From contig JAEYRZ010000194.1 in the NCBI GenBank assembly GCA_023435265.1, positions 1 to 14,607 on the forward strand: a DNA stretch of 14,607 nt. Reading direction: 5' to 3'. The notes under the pieces are model-generated. The model had not been told where the DNA came from and made no database searches. It was given only the letters and a program-made list of their open reading frames with translations. The stretch comes from Pseudomonadota bacterium. GTDB taxonomy: Bacteria; Desulfobacterota; Desulfobacteria; Desulfobacterales; Desulfosarcinaceae. The position numbers and the translations under genes are program-made. Below, piece by piece: positions 5,531 through 13,900 of this stretch. Within the stretch, counting starts at the first letter, position 1. Every line of letters begins with the position of its first letter.

Positions 5531-7969
5531 TCACATCAGAAAGAGCGGGTCGACGTCCGCGGCGATGGTCACATCGGCGTGTTTGGAGGGTGGAGAAACC
5601 AGTTCGCCCGCCAGGCGGTGCAGAGGACCGGCCTGGTCTCCCTTGAGCAGCAGCTGCCATCGGTATTGGCCTGAAATGCGCGCCAACGGCGCCTCGATGG
5701 GCCCCAGCGCCTCGATGCGGCCGTAGTCGGGCTGCTGCGCGCGCAGCCGGCGGCAGTGCTCCCCGAGCAGGTGCGCCTGTCTGGCCGTCGCATCCTTATC
5801 CGGGCCATTGATGCGGATCTGGACCATGCGCGTGAACGGCGGGTACTGCAGGGCTCTGCGGAATTCGATCTCCTGGCGGTAAAAGGCCGCATGGTCGTGA
5901 TGCCGCGCCGCCAGGATGCTGAAGTGATCGGGATTGTAGGTCTGCAGGATCACCAGGCCGGGACTTTCGCCGCGCCCGGCCCGCCCCGCCACCTGGGCCA
6001 GGAGTTGGAACGTGCGCTCGCCGGCGCGGAAATCGGGCAGGTTCAGTGAAAGGTCGGCGCAGATGACGCCCACCAGCGTGATGTGCGGGTAATCGTGCCC
6101 CTTGGCCACCATCTGGGTGCCCACCAGAATGTCGATTTCGCGCCTCCGCAGCGCCTTGAGGATTCCGATCAGGGCGCCTTTGCGCCGTGTCGTATCCCGA
6201 TCCATGCGCGCGACGCGCGCCGAAGGGAACATGCGCTGCATTTCGGACTGCAGCTGTTCCGTGCCCACGCCCAGGCGCAGGATCCTGGCCGAACCGCAGC
6301 GGCCGCATACGGTCGTAGCCGAACGATGGCACCCGCAGTAATGGCAGCGGTAGGCATTGCTGCTGCGGTGATAGGTCAGCGAAATGTCGCAGCGGTCGCA
6401 CAGCATGGGCTGTCCGCAGGCCGCGCACACCAGCGCGCTGGCGAAACCGCGGCGGTTCAGGAACAGCAGCACCTGTTCGCGGCGTTCGAGCGTCGCCTTG
6501 ACGGCGGCCACCAACGCGGGGCTCAGGAAACGGCGTATGCCGCGCTCCTCGCGCAAGCGGCCCAGGTCCTCGATCTGGATCTGCGGCAGGAGGCGGTGAT
6601 CGATCCGCTCCAGAAGGTCGACCCGGCGGAACTTGCCCTTTTCGACATTGTAGATGGATTGCAGCGAGGGTGTGGCCGAGCCCAGCACGACGACGGCCTC
6701 CTGCAGGTGCGCCCGCACGACCGCCATGTCGCGGGCATTGTAGCGCAGCGCGCCTTCCTGCTTGTATGAATCGTCGTGTTCTTCGTCCACGATCAACAGG
6801 CCGACACGCTCGAACGGGGCGAAAACGGCGGAGCGCGCGCCGATCGCGACGCTGACCTGGTTTTGAGCGATGCGCCGCCATTCGTCGAAGCGCTCGCCCC
6901 GCGAAAGTCCGCTGTGCAGAAGCGCCACCCGCGATCCGAAACGGGCGCGGAAGCAGCGCGTCATCTGGCTGATCAGGGCGATCTCCGGAACCAGCACCAG
7001 CACGGGCAGCCCCTGCTGCAGGGACATTGCCGCCAGGTGCAGATAGACTTCGGTCTTGCCCGAACCGGTCACGCCCGCCAGAACGAACGCGGCGTAGCCG
7101 CGTCCCAGCGCCGGGGCGATCGTGCCGACGGCGGCGGCCTGTTCGGCGGTCAGCTGCGGAGCGCAGTCCGGAAGGATCGATTCGCCCAGGGGATCCCGAT
7201 AAACCGGCCGCTGCACAACCTGCACTTCTCCGCCACGGGCCATGGTCCTGACGAGTCCGGCGGCCGTAGCCACGTGGTTTTTCAACTCGGAAAGGGACAT
7301 GGGCCCGTACGCGTTCAACAACTCGAGGATCCGCTCGCGCTGCGGCGAACGCCGGTCGGCGGCAGGCGCATCCGGCACACGCTGCACGAAGCGCTCGGTC
7401 AGCGGCCGGGCGCGATCCGCGGGCATCTCCGCGCGGCGCGCCACCCAGCCCTTTTTGCACCAGCGCGCCAGGTCGCTGCGCCGCACGGTTCCAGGGCAGC
7501 TGCGCCGCAACGTCATGAAGCGCTGGGGGCCGTCAGCCAGAGCGGCCAGCACTCCGCGGGCCGAATCGTCCGCCGGCAGCCGGGGCAGGATCGAACGTCC
7601 CGCTTCGGTCAGATGGAAATAGGTGCGTTCCGCCAGCGCCAGCCCGCCGGGCAGAGCCGCCTCGATCACCGCGCCGACCGGGTGAAGGTAGTATTCGGCC
7701 ATCCACAGGAGAAAGGGAACCAGCGTTGCGGGGAAAAGCGGGTCCTCATCGAGCACATCGATCAGATCTTTAATCTCATCGGGTGCGGCAAGCGTTTCCG
7801 CGGGCCCCAGGACGAAACCGATCACCTGCCGTTTGCCGAACGGCACGAGCACCCGCTTGCCGGCGGACGCCAGAGGATTCAGATCCGGCGGAACCCGATA
7901 GGTAAACTTCTGCCGAACCGGCAGCATCACGGCCACATCGATCAATTGGTCCGCGGGGCCAGCGTGCAT
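5531..7969 (-). CDS. priA: Primosomal replication restart helicase PriA
   Basis: 812 residues (E. coli PriA 732). ATG 7969 follows GGAGGAG with a 5-nt spacer. PriA is the 3'-5' DNA helicase that recognises stalled forks and D-loops and reloads the replisome. The N-terminal DNA-binding domain starts with AVMLPVRQKFTYRVP (13-27) and PFGKRQVIGFVLG (43-55); a winged-helix region follows at about 205-260. Helicase motifs: GVTGSGKT (299-306, Walker A), DEEHD (395-399, Walker B), GSATPS (430-435), LNRRG (504-508), GTQMVAKGHD (617-626) and QVAGRAGRG (659-667). The inserted zinc-binding domain carries eight cysteines at 515, 518, 524, 527, 542, 545, 555 and 558. The C-terminal domain runs from about 690. 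All key residues are present. It stands alone; the neighbouring upstream gene is divergent and the downstream gap is 360 bp. Confidence 0.97.
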   Translation of the reverse strand: MHAGPADQLIDVAVMLPVRQKFTYRVPPDLNPLASAGKRVLVPFGKRQVIGFVLGPAETLAAPDEIKDLIDVLDEDPLFPATLVPFLLWMAEYYLHPVGAVIEAALPGGLALAERTYFHLTEAGRSILPRLPADDSARGVLAALADGPQRFMTLRRSCPGTVRRSDLARWCKKGWVARRAEMPADRARPLTERFVQRVPDAPAADRRSPQRERILELLNAYGPMSLSELKNHVATAAGLVRTMARGGEVQVVQRPVYRDPLGESILPDCAPQLTAEQAAAVGTIAPALGRGYAAFVLAGVTGSGKTEVYLHLAAMSLQQGLPVLVLVPEIALISQMTRCFRARFGSRVALLHSGLSRGERFDEWRRIAQNQVSVAIGARSAVFAPFERVGLLIVDEEHDDSYKQEGALRYNARDMAVVRAHLQEAVVVLGSATPSLQSIYNVEKGKFRRVDLLERIDHRLLPQIQIEDLGRLREERGIRRFLSPALVAAVKATLERREQVLLFLNRRGFASALVCAACGQPMLCDRCDISLTYHRSSNAYRCHYCGCHRSATTVCGRCGSARILRLGVGTEQLQSEMQRMFPSARVARMDRDTTRRKGALIGILKALRRREIDILVGTQMVAKGHDYPHITLVGVICADLSLNLPDFRAGERTFQLLAQVAGRAGRGESPGLVILQTYNPDHFSILAARHHDHAAFYRQEIEFRRALQYPPFTRMVQIRINGPDKDATARQAHLLGEHCRRLRAQQPDYGRIEALGPIEAPLARISGQYRWQLLLKGDQAGPLHRLAGELVSPPSKHADVTIAADVDPLFLM

Positions 7970-8034
7970 GTCGACTCCTCCGCTACCGGCGCGTACGATT
8001 CGCTTCAGGCAGGATTCTTTGAACTATCAAACGC

Positions 8035-8063
8035 TTGCCACTATTCGAGGGATCTGGTATAGT
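8035..8063 (+). promoter_or_regulatory. Near-consensus sigma70 promoter for the small exported protein
   Basis: TTGCCA (8035-8040; 4 of 6), a 17-nt spacer, and TATAGT (8058-8063; 5 of 6). Predicted start near 8070 leaves a leader of about 100 nt before the ATG at 8173. The leader contains two copies of CTCAAGTTT (8088-8096 and 8135-8143) and a possible CCCTC/GAGGG hairpin around 8084-8107. This is one of the two best promoter matches in the window. Confidence 0.6.
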
Positions 8064-8172
8064 CTGGTTCGTATTATTCACACCCCTCTCAAGTTTGAAA
8101 ACGAGGGCCGAACATAAGCAAATAAGAAACATGCCTCAAGTTTAAAGTGATCCCATCGAAAGGGGGAAGCTC

Positions 8173-8493
8173 ATGCGGTTAAGATGCGAAAAAGCCATCG
8201 TATGGCTCATCGTCATGGCCCTGGTGATCGTTCCCGGCGCCGCTATGGCCTATGATGGCCCCGGAATGGCGGATTACACCGATCCTCAGGTAGAAACCGG
8301 CGCAATGGTGGCCGACGCCATAGCAGTCCGGCCGCTGGGCATCGTATCGACCGTCCTGGGGTTCGGATTCTTCGTCGTCTCGGTACCTTTTTCCGCCCTC
8401 GGCGGTAATGCCGGAGACGCCTGGCGGGCGCTGGTCGTCCGGCCGGCCAAGTTCACATTCGCCCGGCCGCTGGGCGATTTTGATCTCAACTAG
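8173..8493 (+). CDS. Small exported or inner-membrane protein, function unknown
   Basis: 106 residues; ATG preceded by AGGGGGAAG with about 6 nt spacing. Residues 1-26 form a signal peptide (hydrophobic 9-21, cleavage motif AMA before Tyr27). A second hydrophobic stretch at about 54-76 (LGIVSTVLGFGFFVVSVPFS) suggests a single membrane helix after cleavage, followed by ALGGNAGDAW and LVVRPAKFTFARPLGDFD. The tetrapeptide RPLG occurs on both sides of the membrane segment (53-56 and 98-101). I recall proteins of similar form, with RPLG, a hydrophobic segment, LGGN and RPLG, as conserved hypotheticals in Geobacter-like and Desulfobacterota genomes, but no function is known to me. It is monocistronic with its own strong promoter, which suggests substantial expression. 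It converges on gltA. Confidence 0.75.
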   Translation: MRLRCEKAIVWLIVMALVIVPGAAMAYDGPGMADYTDPQVETGAMVADAIAVRPLGIVSTVLGFGFFVVSVPFSALGGNAGDAWRALVVRPAKFTFARPLGDFDLN

Positions 8494-8507
8494 GCGGAGC
8501 GCCCGCC
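8493..8507. terminator. Weak hairpin between convergent genes
   Basis: GGCGG, loop AGCGC, CCGCC, starting at the last base of the small exported protein's stop codon and ending 18 bp before the gltA stop. There is no T-tract on either strand, so intrinsic termination is only possible, not shown. Confidence 0.25.
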
Positions 8508-8525
8508 CCGGAACGCAGGCATACA

Positions 8526-9806
8526 CTACCGTTCTTCGACCGGCACGTAATGCGAAAGCGTGGGGCCGGTGTAGACCTGGCGGGGTCGGACGATGCGCCA
8601 CTGCGGATCGTCCATGCTCTCCTTCCATTGCGCAATCCAGCCGGGAAGGCGACCGATCGCGAAAAGCACCGTAAACATGTTGGTCGGGATACCGATGGCC
8701 CGCAGTACGATGCCGCTGTAGAAATCGACATTGGGGTACAGGTGGTTTTCCGTGAACCATGGATCCTGCAGGGCCGCCGCTTCCAGTTCCTTGGCGATGT
8801 CCAGCAGCGGGTCGTGCAGCCTGAGGGCGCCCAACAGTTGATCGCACATCTTCTTCATAATCCTGGCGCGCGGGTCGTACGTCTTGTAGACGCGATGACC
8901 GAAACCCATCAAGCGGAAGGGATCCTTGCGGTCCTTGGCCCGCTCGATGTATTTGCGGTAATTCCCCTCATCCTGATGGATGCGGGTCAGCATCTCCACA
9001 ACCGCCTGGTTCGCCCCGCCGTGCAACGGTCCCCACAATGCCGCAATGCCCGCTGAAATCGCCGCGTAAAGGTTGACCCGGCCGCTGCCCACCACGCGCA
9101 CGGCCGAGGTCGAGCAGTTCTGTTCATGATCGGCATGCAGAATCCAGAAGACTTCCAGGGCCCGGATCACTTCGCGGCGGAATTCATACGGCTTGACCGG
9201 CGTGTTGAACATCATGTTCAGAAAGTTTTCGCAGTAGGCCAGGTCCGGCCGGGGGTAGACCACCGTGTGGCCGCGCGAGATCTTGTAGGACATGGCGGCC
9301 ATGGTGCGCACCTTGGCCAGCAGCCGGGTGACCGTCATGTTGATCTCTTCCTCGGTGGTCTGCAGCTCAGGGTAAAAACTACGCAGCGCATTGACCATGG
9401 CCGACAGGATCCCCATCGGGTGCCCGGCGCGCGGGAAGTTCTGGTAAAACGTCTTCATATCCTCGTGGACCAGCGAATGGTCGTTGAGCATGATGGAAAA
9501 GGTGCGCAGTTCCTGGCCCGTCGGCAGCCGGCCGTTGATCAGCAGATAGGCGGTCTCCTTGAAGGTGGAATACTCGGCCAGTTCCTCCACCGGAATGCCG
9601 CGATAGCGCAAAATGCCTTTTTCCCCATCCATGTAGGTGATGCTGCTCTGGCAGGCGCCGGTATTGGCAAATCCGGGATCGAGCGTAATCAGCCCGGTTT
9701 GTGCACGCAGATCCTTGATGTCGATCGACTTTTCGCCCTCGGAACCTGTGATGAGCGGCAGTTTGAAGCTTTTCCCCCGGTAGGTCAAGGTCACGAAATC
9801 GTCCAT
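8526..9806 (-). CDS. gltA: Citrate synthase (Si-type, bacterial type II)
   Basis: 426 residues, typical of hexameric gram-negative citrate synthases (E. coli 427). It condenses acetyl-CoA with oxaloacetate to citrate in the cytoplasm. The N-terminal domain (YRGKSFKLPLITG, then DPGFANTGACQS) is the small beta domain found in the type II enzymes. Catalytic residues are in place: His262 in GPLHGGANQ, His304 in GFGHRVYK and Asp361 in PNVDFYSG; HADHEQNCSTS (224-234) carries an oxaloacetate-binding His. ATG 9806 follows GGGAGA. It has its own promoter (9876-9904) and about 60 nt of leader. In sulfate reducers citrate synthase may serve an oxidative TCA cycle or biosynthesis; this window does not settle which. 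It is unrelated to the Re-citrate synthase found in some anaerobes. Confidence 0.97.
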   Translation of the reverse strand: MDDFVTLTYRGKSFKLPLITGSEGEKSIDIKDLRAQTGLITLDPGFANTGACQSSITYMDGEKGILRYRGIPVEELAEYSTFKETAYLLINGRLPTGQELRTFSIMLNDHSLVHEDMKTFYQNFPRAGHPMGILSAMVNALRSFYPELQTTEEEINMTVTRLLAKVRTMAAMSYKISRGHTVVYPRPDLAYCENFLNMMFNTPVKPYEFRREVIRALEVFWILHADHEQNCSTSAVRVVGSGRVNLYAAISAGIAALWGPLHGGANQAVVEMLTRIHQDEGNYRKYIERAKDRKDPFRLMGFGHRVYKTYDPRARIMKKMCDQLLGALRLHDPLLDIAKELEAAALQDPWFTENHLYPNVDFYSGIVLRAIGIPTNMFTVLFAIGRLPGWIAQWKESMDDPQWRIVRPRQVYTGPTLSHYVPVEER

Positions 9807-9875
9807 GGCATGTCTCCCGATCGAACGCCTTGCGCGATGGTAGCAGAGATGGGCTTTTCAGCCGGCGAGCTCATT

Positions 9876-9904
9876 TTTATAATAGAAGTGCCGGCGTCGG
9901 TCAA
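9876..9904 (-). promoter_or_regulatory. Sigma70-type promoter of gltA
   Basis: On the minus strand, TTGACC (9899-9904; 5 of 6), exactly 17 nt, then TATAAA (9876-9881; 5 of 6). The predicted start near 9869 gives a leader of about 63 nt. The local AT-rich patch stands out in GC-rich DNA, supporting the call. Confidence 0.65.
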
Positions 9905-9972
9905 CCCGCTGGACGCACCCTCCAGGGACCAGCCCCGACCGCATGGGCATGCCGTCTCGACCGAAGGTGCCT

Positions 9973-10054
9973 GTCATTTCTACCGAAGGGAGAAATCTTA
10001 TCGGGCCGGGTTCCATGCAGGCCGGTCAAGATCTCTCCCTTCGGTCGAGATGAC
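9973..10054. repeat. REP-like inverted repeat, 28-nt arms
   Basis: The left arm 9973-10000 (begins GTCATTTCTACCGAAGGG) and right arm 10027-10054 (ends CCCTTCGGTCGAGATGAC) are complementary at 24 of 28 positions, around a 26-nt loop with a smaller GGCC/GGCC pairing. A partial third copy, TCTCGACCGAAGG, sits just outside at 9955-9967 in the same orientation as the left arm. Its form (GTCATTTCGACCGAAGGGAGAAATC-like) resembles dispersed palindromes I have seen in many environmental bacterial genomes. It lies in the 303-bp gap between the divergent gltA and 263-residue genes, upstream of the gltA promoter. Apart from these elements and the next gene's ribosome site (GGGGAGGA), I see nothing else in this gap. 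Confidence 0.75.
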
Positions 10055-10109
10055 ATGAGTGAGGAATGGATTACGTTAATGGCTTGAGCAACCAACGCGG
10101 GGAGGAATT

Positions 10110-10901
10110 ATGGGCTTCAAGGAAAACCTGCTCCAGAAAATGAAAATCGATACGCTGGCCAACAGGGTTCAGCAGACCATCGGGGTCACGACCGAGGGCC
10201 CGCAGCGGCTCGATCGCGATGCGATGCGCGAGCTGCTCGAAATGGCGGGCTACACCCACCAGAGCGAACGCAATCTCGATTTCTATTTTATGGACGGCAG
10301 CAAACAGATACTGGTCCTCGACAACGAACTCAAAATCTACCGCTCGGACGTCGAGGATGTCGCCATGCGCAAGAATCCGACGGTCAAGGAGATGGTCAGC
10401 ATCCGCAATGCGATCAAAATCCTGAGCGACAAGGATGTGGTGGTCAGCCGCAAGGATGAGACCCTGCAGCGGATCCGGAACGAACTCCTGGGCCGGCTCG
10501 ATCTGACCTACACCCCGGGCGATATCGACGCCCTGACCCGGGAGGGCCGCGCGGCGCTGGCCAATGGCGATGCCGACGGTGTGGTCGAGATTCTCACGCT
10601 TTTCGCCGAACTGCTCGGATTCCGCAAGGCGCCCAAGGCGTTCGCAGCCGCCCACCACCATGTCTGGGGCGCGGCGACGGAACCGCGCCCCGGAGACATC
10701 GTGCTGGCGCCCATTGTGTTGTTCGACCTGCTTCACGGCCGGCTGCGCCTGGTGCGCGGGCCGGTCAGCAGTCTGGACAAAGCCGCCATGGAGCGGTACC
10801 TCGAGATCCTCAAGGGCAGCGTGCGGGCGGATCTGGAAGGCGAATCGGTCTTCACCTTCCTGGAGCAGGAGGTTCTGACCCGCAAGCCCAAAGTGGCTTG
10901 A
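10110..10901 (+). CDS. Conserved-looking hypothetical protein, 263 residues
   Basis: I do not recognise a named family. The ATG at 10110 has an excellent ribosome site, GGGGAGGA, 4-5 nt upstream. No signal peptide or membrane helix is visible, so it is probably cytoplasmic. The N-terminal part (1-115) starts with a charged amphipathic helix (GFKENLLQKMKIDTLANRV) and has an alpha/beta region with DFYFMDGSKQILVLDNELKIY (57-77). The middle (112-170) is mostly helical (KDETLQRIRNELLGRL, then a helix near 158-170). The C-terminal part contains AAHHHVWG (180-187), GDIVLAPIVLFDLLHGRLRLVRGP (195-218) and a final charged helix. Three consecutive His at 182-184 could bind metal, but nothing else supports that. 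Codon use matches the neighbours. It is divergent from gltA and convergent with the polyketide synthase. No clear promoter was found; the REP-like repeat lies directly upstream. Confidence 0.85.
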   Translation: MGFKENLLQKMKIDTLANRVQQTIGVTTEGPQRLDRDAMRELLEMAGYTHQSERNLDFYFMDGSKQILVLDNELKIYRSDVEDVAMRKNPTVKEMVSIRNAIKILSDKDVVVSRKDETLQRIRNELLGRLDLTYTPGDIDALTREGRAALANGDADGVVEILTLFAELLGFRKAPKAFAAAHHHVWGAATEPRPGDIVLAPIVLFDLLHGRLRLVRGPVSSLDKAAMERYLEILKGSVRADLEGESVFTFLEQEVLTRKPKVA

Positions 10902-10910
10902 ACCTCCTGC
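10865..10910. terminator. Composite inverted repeat at the junction of two convergent genes
   Basis: GCAGGAGGTT (10865-10874) pairs with AACCTCCTGC (10901-10910), and inside it CAAGCC (10883-10888) pairs with GGCTTG (10895-10900). Total 16 bp, with an 8-nt bulge on one side and a 6-nt loop. The plus-strand gene's stop codon (10899-10901) is inside the stem, and the convergent polyketide synthase ends 15 bp further on. There is no T-tract, so a bidirectional transcription end or mRNA-protecting stem is inferred from position and symmetry only. Confidence 0.45.
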
Positions 10911-10925
10911 CGCTTAGGGTTACGG

Positions 10926-13900
10926 TCAGGACGACGCCGCCCGCGAAAGCGACGGTCCCTGGCGCCCTCGTACGGCCGCCTGCAGCGCACGCTCCAGCGC
11001 TTTCGGAAAATCGGCGGGCTTCGGACGCCCCCGCCCATCCCGCTCGACCCAGACCAGCTCATGCTTGCCCCAGGCCAGTTTGACAGGCGGCCGGCCCTCC
11101 TCCACGCGGTAGTAATCGAACGACAGCAGCGCCCGTTGCGGGTACCATGCCTTGAGCGCCATGCGCACCATGATCCGGTCGAACGGCATGGCCTCGCGCA
11201 GATGGTCCACGCGGCAGGCCAGGCAGACCGCCTCGCCGCGCTCGCCCGTGCCGCCGAAGTAATCGGGCATCAGGCGCTGCAGGTACATGTCGCGGAGCAT
11301 TCCCTGCCACTCGTAATACTTCGCATAGTAGACATTGCCGACCGCATTGGCCTGGCCGAGAGCGGTTTCGAACGTATGGACCGCCAACTGGGGTTGAATC
11401 ACCGGCCCGGCGGCGGCCCTGTAAACAACCGGCTCCGATCCGGTGCGGTGCAGATGCGAAAGCGGCGCCGCCAGGGAAAGGTCCGGCTGCGGGGCCTGTT
11501 GCCTGGGAATCATGTTTGCAAAAAAGGCCTGCAAAAACGGCGGATAGGGCGCCGGGCGGGCCTGGCCGTGTCCCGTGAGCGCGACCCAGGTGGTCTGCAG
11601 CTCGCAAAACGCGAGGCGCTCCGCAGGCGCCCCGGGCAGCAAACGCACGAACTCGTACTGCAGGGTCATGGTGGCATCGCAGGGTCCGCCGTTCTCGGAT
11701 GTCCACATGCGCAGCTGCACCAGGTCCCCCGTACGCGCCTCGCCGAATAGGTCCAGGCGGCTGTAGTTGGTCACGCTGCCCCAGCGTCCGGTGCCCAGAA
11801 GATCGATCAATTCACGCATGACCGGATAGGTGGAGGCCTCGCGGGCATGACCCATCCAGTCGAAGTAATGCGTGAAATAGACGTTGCGGCTGAGCTGCGC
11901 CCCCGGCTTGAAGGTGACCGGAAAACGCTGCACGAAGACCAGCTCGCCCTGGGGACCTTCCGGACGGACTTCATAAGCCGGCCGGCCGAGCCACCCGGCA
12001 TAAGGATCGGTGGCTTCAGCCGGCCCGCAGGCGGCCTGTCGCGGCGGCGCATCGAGGGCCAGCGCCAATATTCGGGGCGGCCCCCACGTGAGCCGCAGGG
12101 CCAGGGTCAGGACGACCATCGGCCGCCGCCCGCCGCAGAGTTCGATGAGCATCGCCCCCGCATGGCAATCGCCCGGCCGCAGGCGCACGGGTTCAGGCCC
12201 CAGGGCTTTGCGGGCGGCCTCCAGGGCGGCCCACAGACGCGTGCCGGCCAGATCCAGCGGTTCACCGCGGCCGATCAATTCATCCATCAAAGGGGCCAGC
12301 TCAGAACCCAGCAAGGCATCCCAATCGGTTCGGCTGCGCCGGGTCACCGGCGCCAGGTCGCACCCCTGGGGAGCGGCCCCGGCCGTCGCGAAGCACAAGC
12401 GCTCGTCATGCGACAGGCTCAGTTCGAGGGTCCCGCCAGCCGATCCGTCCAGCGCGGGTTTGCCCGATGCGAGCCAGATCACCCGCTGATCGCGTGATGC
12501 GCCGCTCCACTGCCGGCACGCCCGGCCGGCGACCTGTTCGAGCAGCGGGCGTTCCAGCCAGCGCCGCTCCTGGCGCGACAAGCGATGGATGCCCTGAATA
12601 TATTCGAGACCCCATTCGGGCAGCTTCAAGGCGAAGCGCCCGGCTGCGGCCTCGAGGGCGGCGCCGGTCAAGCGCCGGTCGCGCTCCGCCGGCGCGCGCA
12701 GGGCATCCACGGTGGGGTATTCGGGCACATGCTTGAGGATCTTCAGACGGTAGCCTTCAAGCTGTATCGCCGGGCGGCCCTGTGGGTCGACCGCGCTCAC
12801 CCGGGCCAGAAAGGATTGCTCGCGGCAACCTTCAAGGGCCACCGCGATACGGCACACCCCCGCGCTTTCACCCGCATTGCCGTAAAAGCTCATCCGGCCG
12901 ATCGCCACGGGCAGGCAGGGATCCTGCGGCACGAGCAGGGCGGCCGATTGCAGCATGGCGTCACTGAAGAAGGGATCCGGCAGCAGCAGCGGTCTGTCCT
13001 GCGCGGCGGCAAACGCCTGGGCCGCGGCATCGGACCGGCGTTCGGCCGAAAGCTCGGCATGCCCTCGGTCGCGGCCGTTGCCTTCGAGGACATAGACGCC
13101 GGTGATGCGCTGGAAACGGTCTCCCTGGAACAACAGGCTCTCGCGATACAGGTCTTCGCGGGGCACGATCGGCAAGGCGGTGCGGATGCGCTCCACGTCG
13201 ATCGCCGTTTCGGCCGGATCGGCGCCGAGCACCAGGGCCGCACTGAAGCAATCTTCATCCGCATCGCCGTCGGGTTTGCGAATGCCGGCCCGGATGCGTT
13301 TCGGTGCACCTGCGGCACCGGCCTCCTGCACCTGGGCCCAGATCACGATCTCGGAACCCTCCCCCGGATCGACCGTAATGGGGCGGCGCAGCCGAATGTC
13401 TTCGATTTGCAGGGGGAATCCCAGCGGATGCCCGGCTGCCGCCGAAGCCGCCTGGGCCATGGCCTCCAATCCGAACACGGTCGGAAACAGGTGCGCTCCG
13501 CCATACTGGTGATCGGCCAGGTATAGATCCCGATCCAGGTGCAGCCGGGTCTTGAACACGGCCTCGACGCCGGGCGTGCCCGCCAGCAGGTCATGGCAGA
13601 AACGGCCGGCGGGGGCTGCGGATTGTCCGCTGTCCCAGGTGTCCAGACCCCCGAGGCGGGCCGTCACCACGATGACGGGGGCGGACGGGTCATGCGTAAA
13701 CAGCCGCGTGAAGCGGCTCCGCCCTTCGCGGGTCGGAATCGCTTCGATGCCCATCCGGGACAGGCGGCTCACGCTTCCCATGCGCGCGCCCATGCCGGTT
13801 TCGCCCCAGATGCTGAATGCAACGGCCTGGGTTTGCGTGGCGGGCGATTCGGCGGCGATGGATTGAAGCAGAATGTCCATGGCTTCGTTGGCGAACCCAT

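Noticed and set aside
5325..5660. Short open frames across the hexamer palindrome
   Set aside because: They encode Gly-Ile/Arg-Ser repeats created by the 6-nt period and lack start signals.
5796..7460. 554-codon shifted frame inside priA
   Set aside because: Same-strand shadow of priA with no recognisable domain; priA motifs are complete in the other frame.
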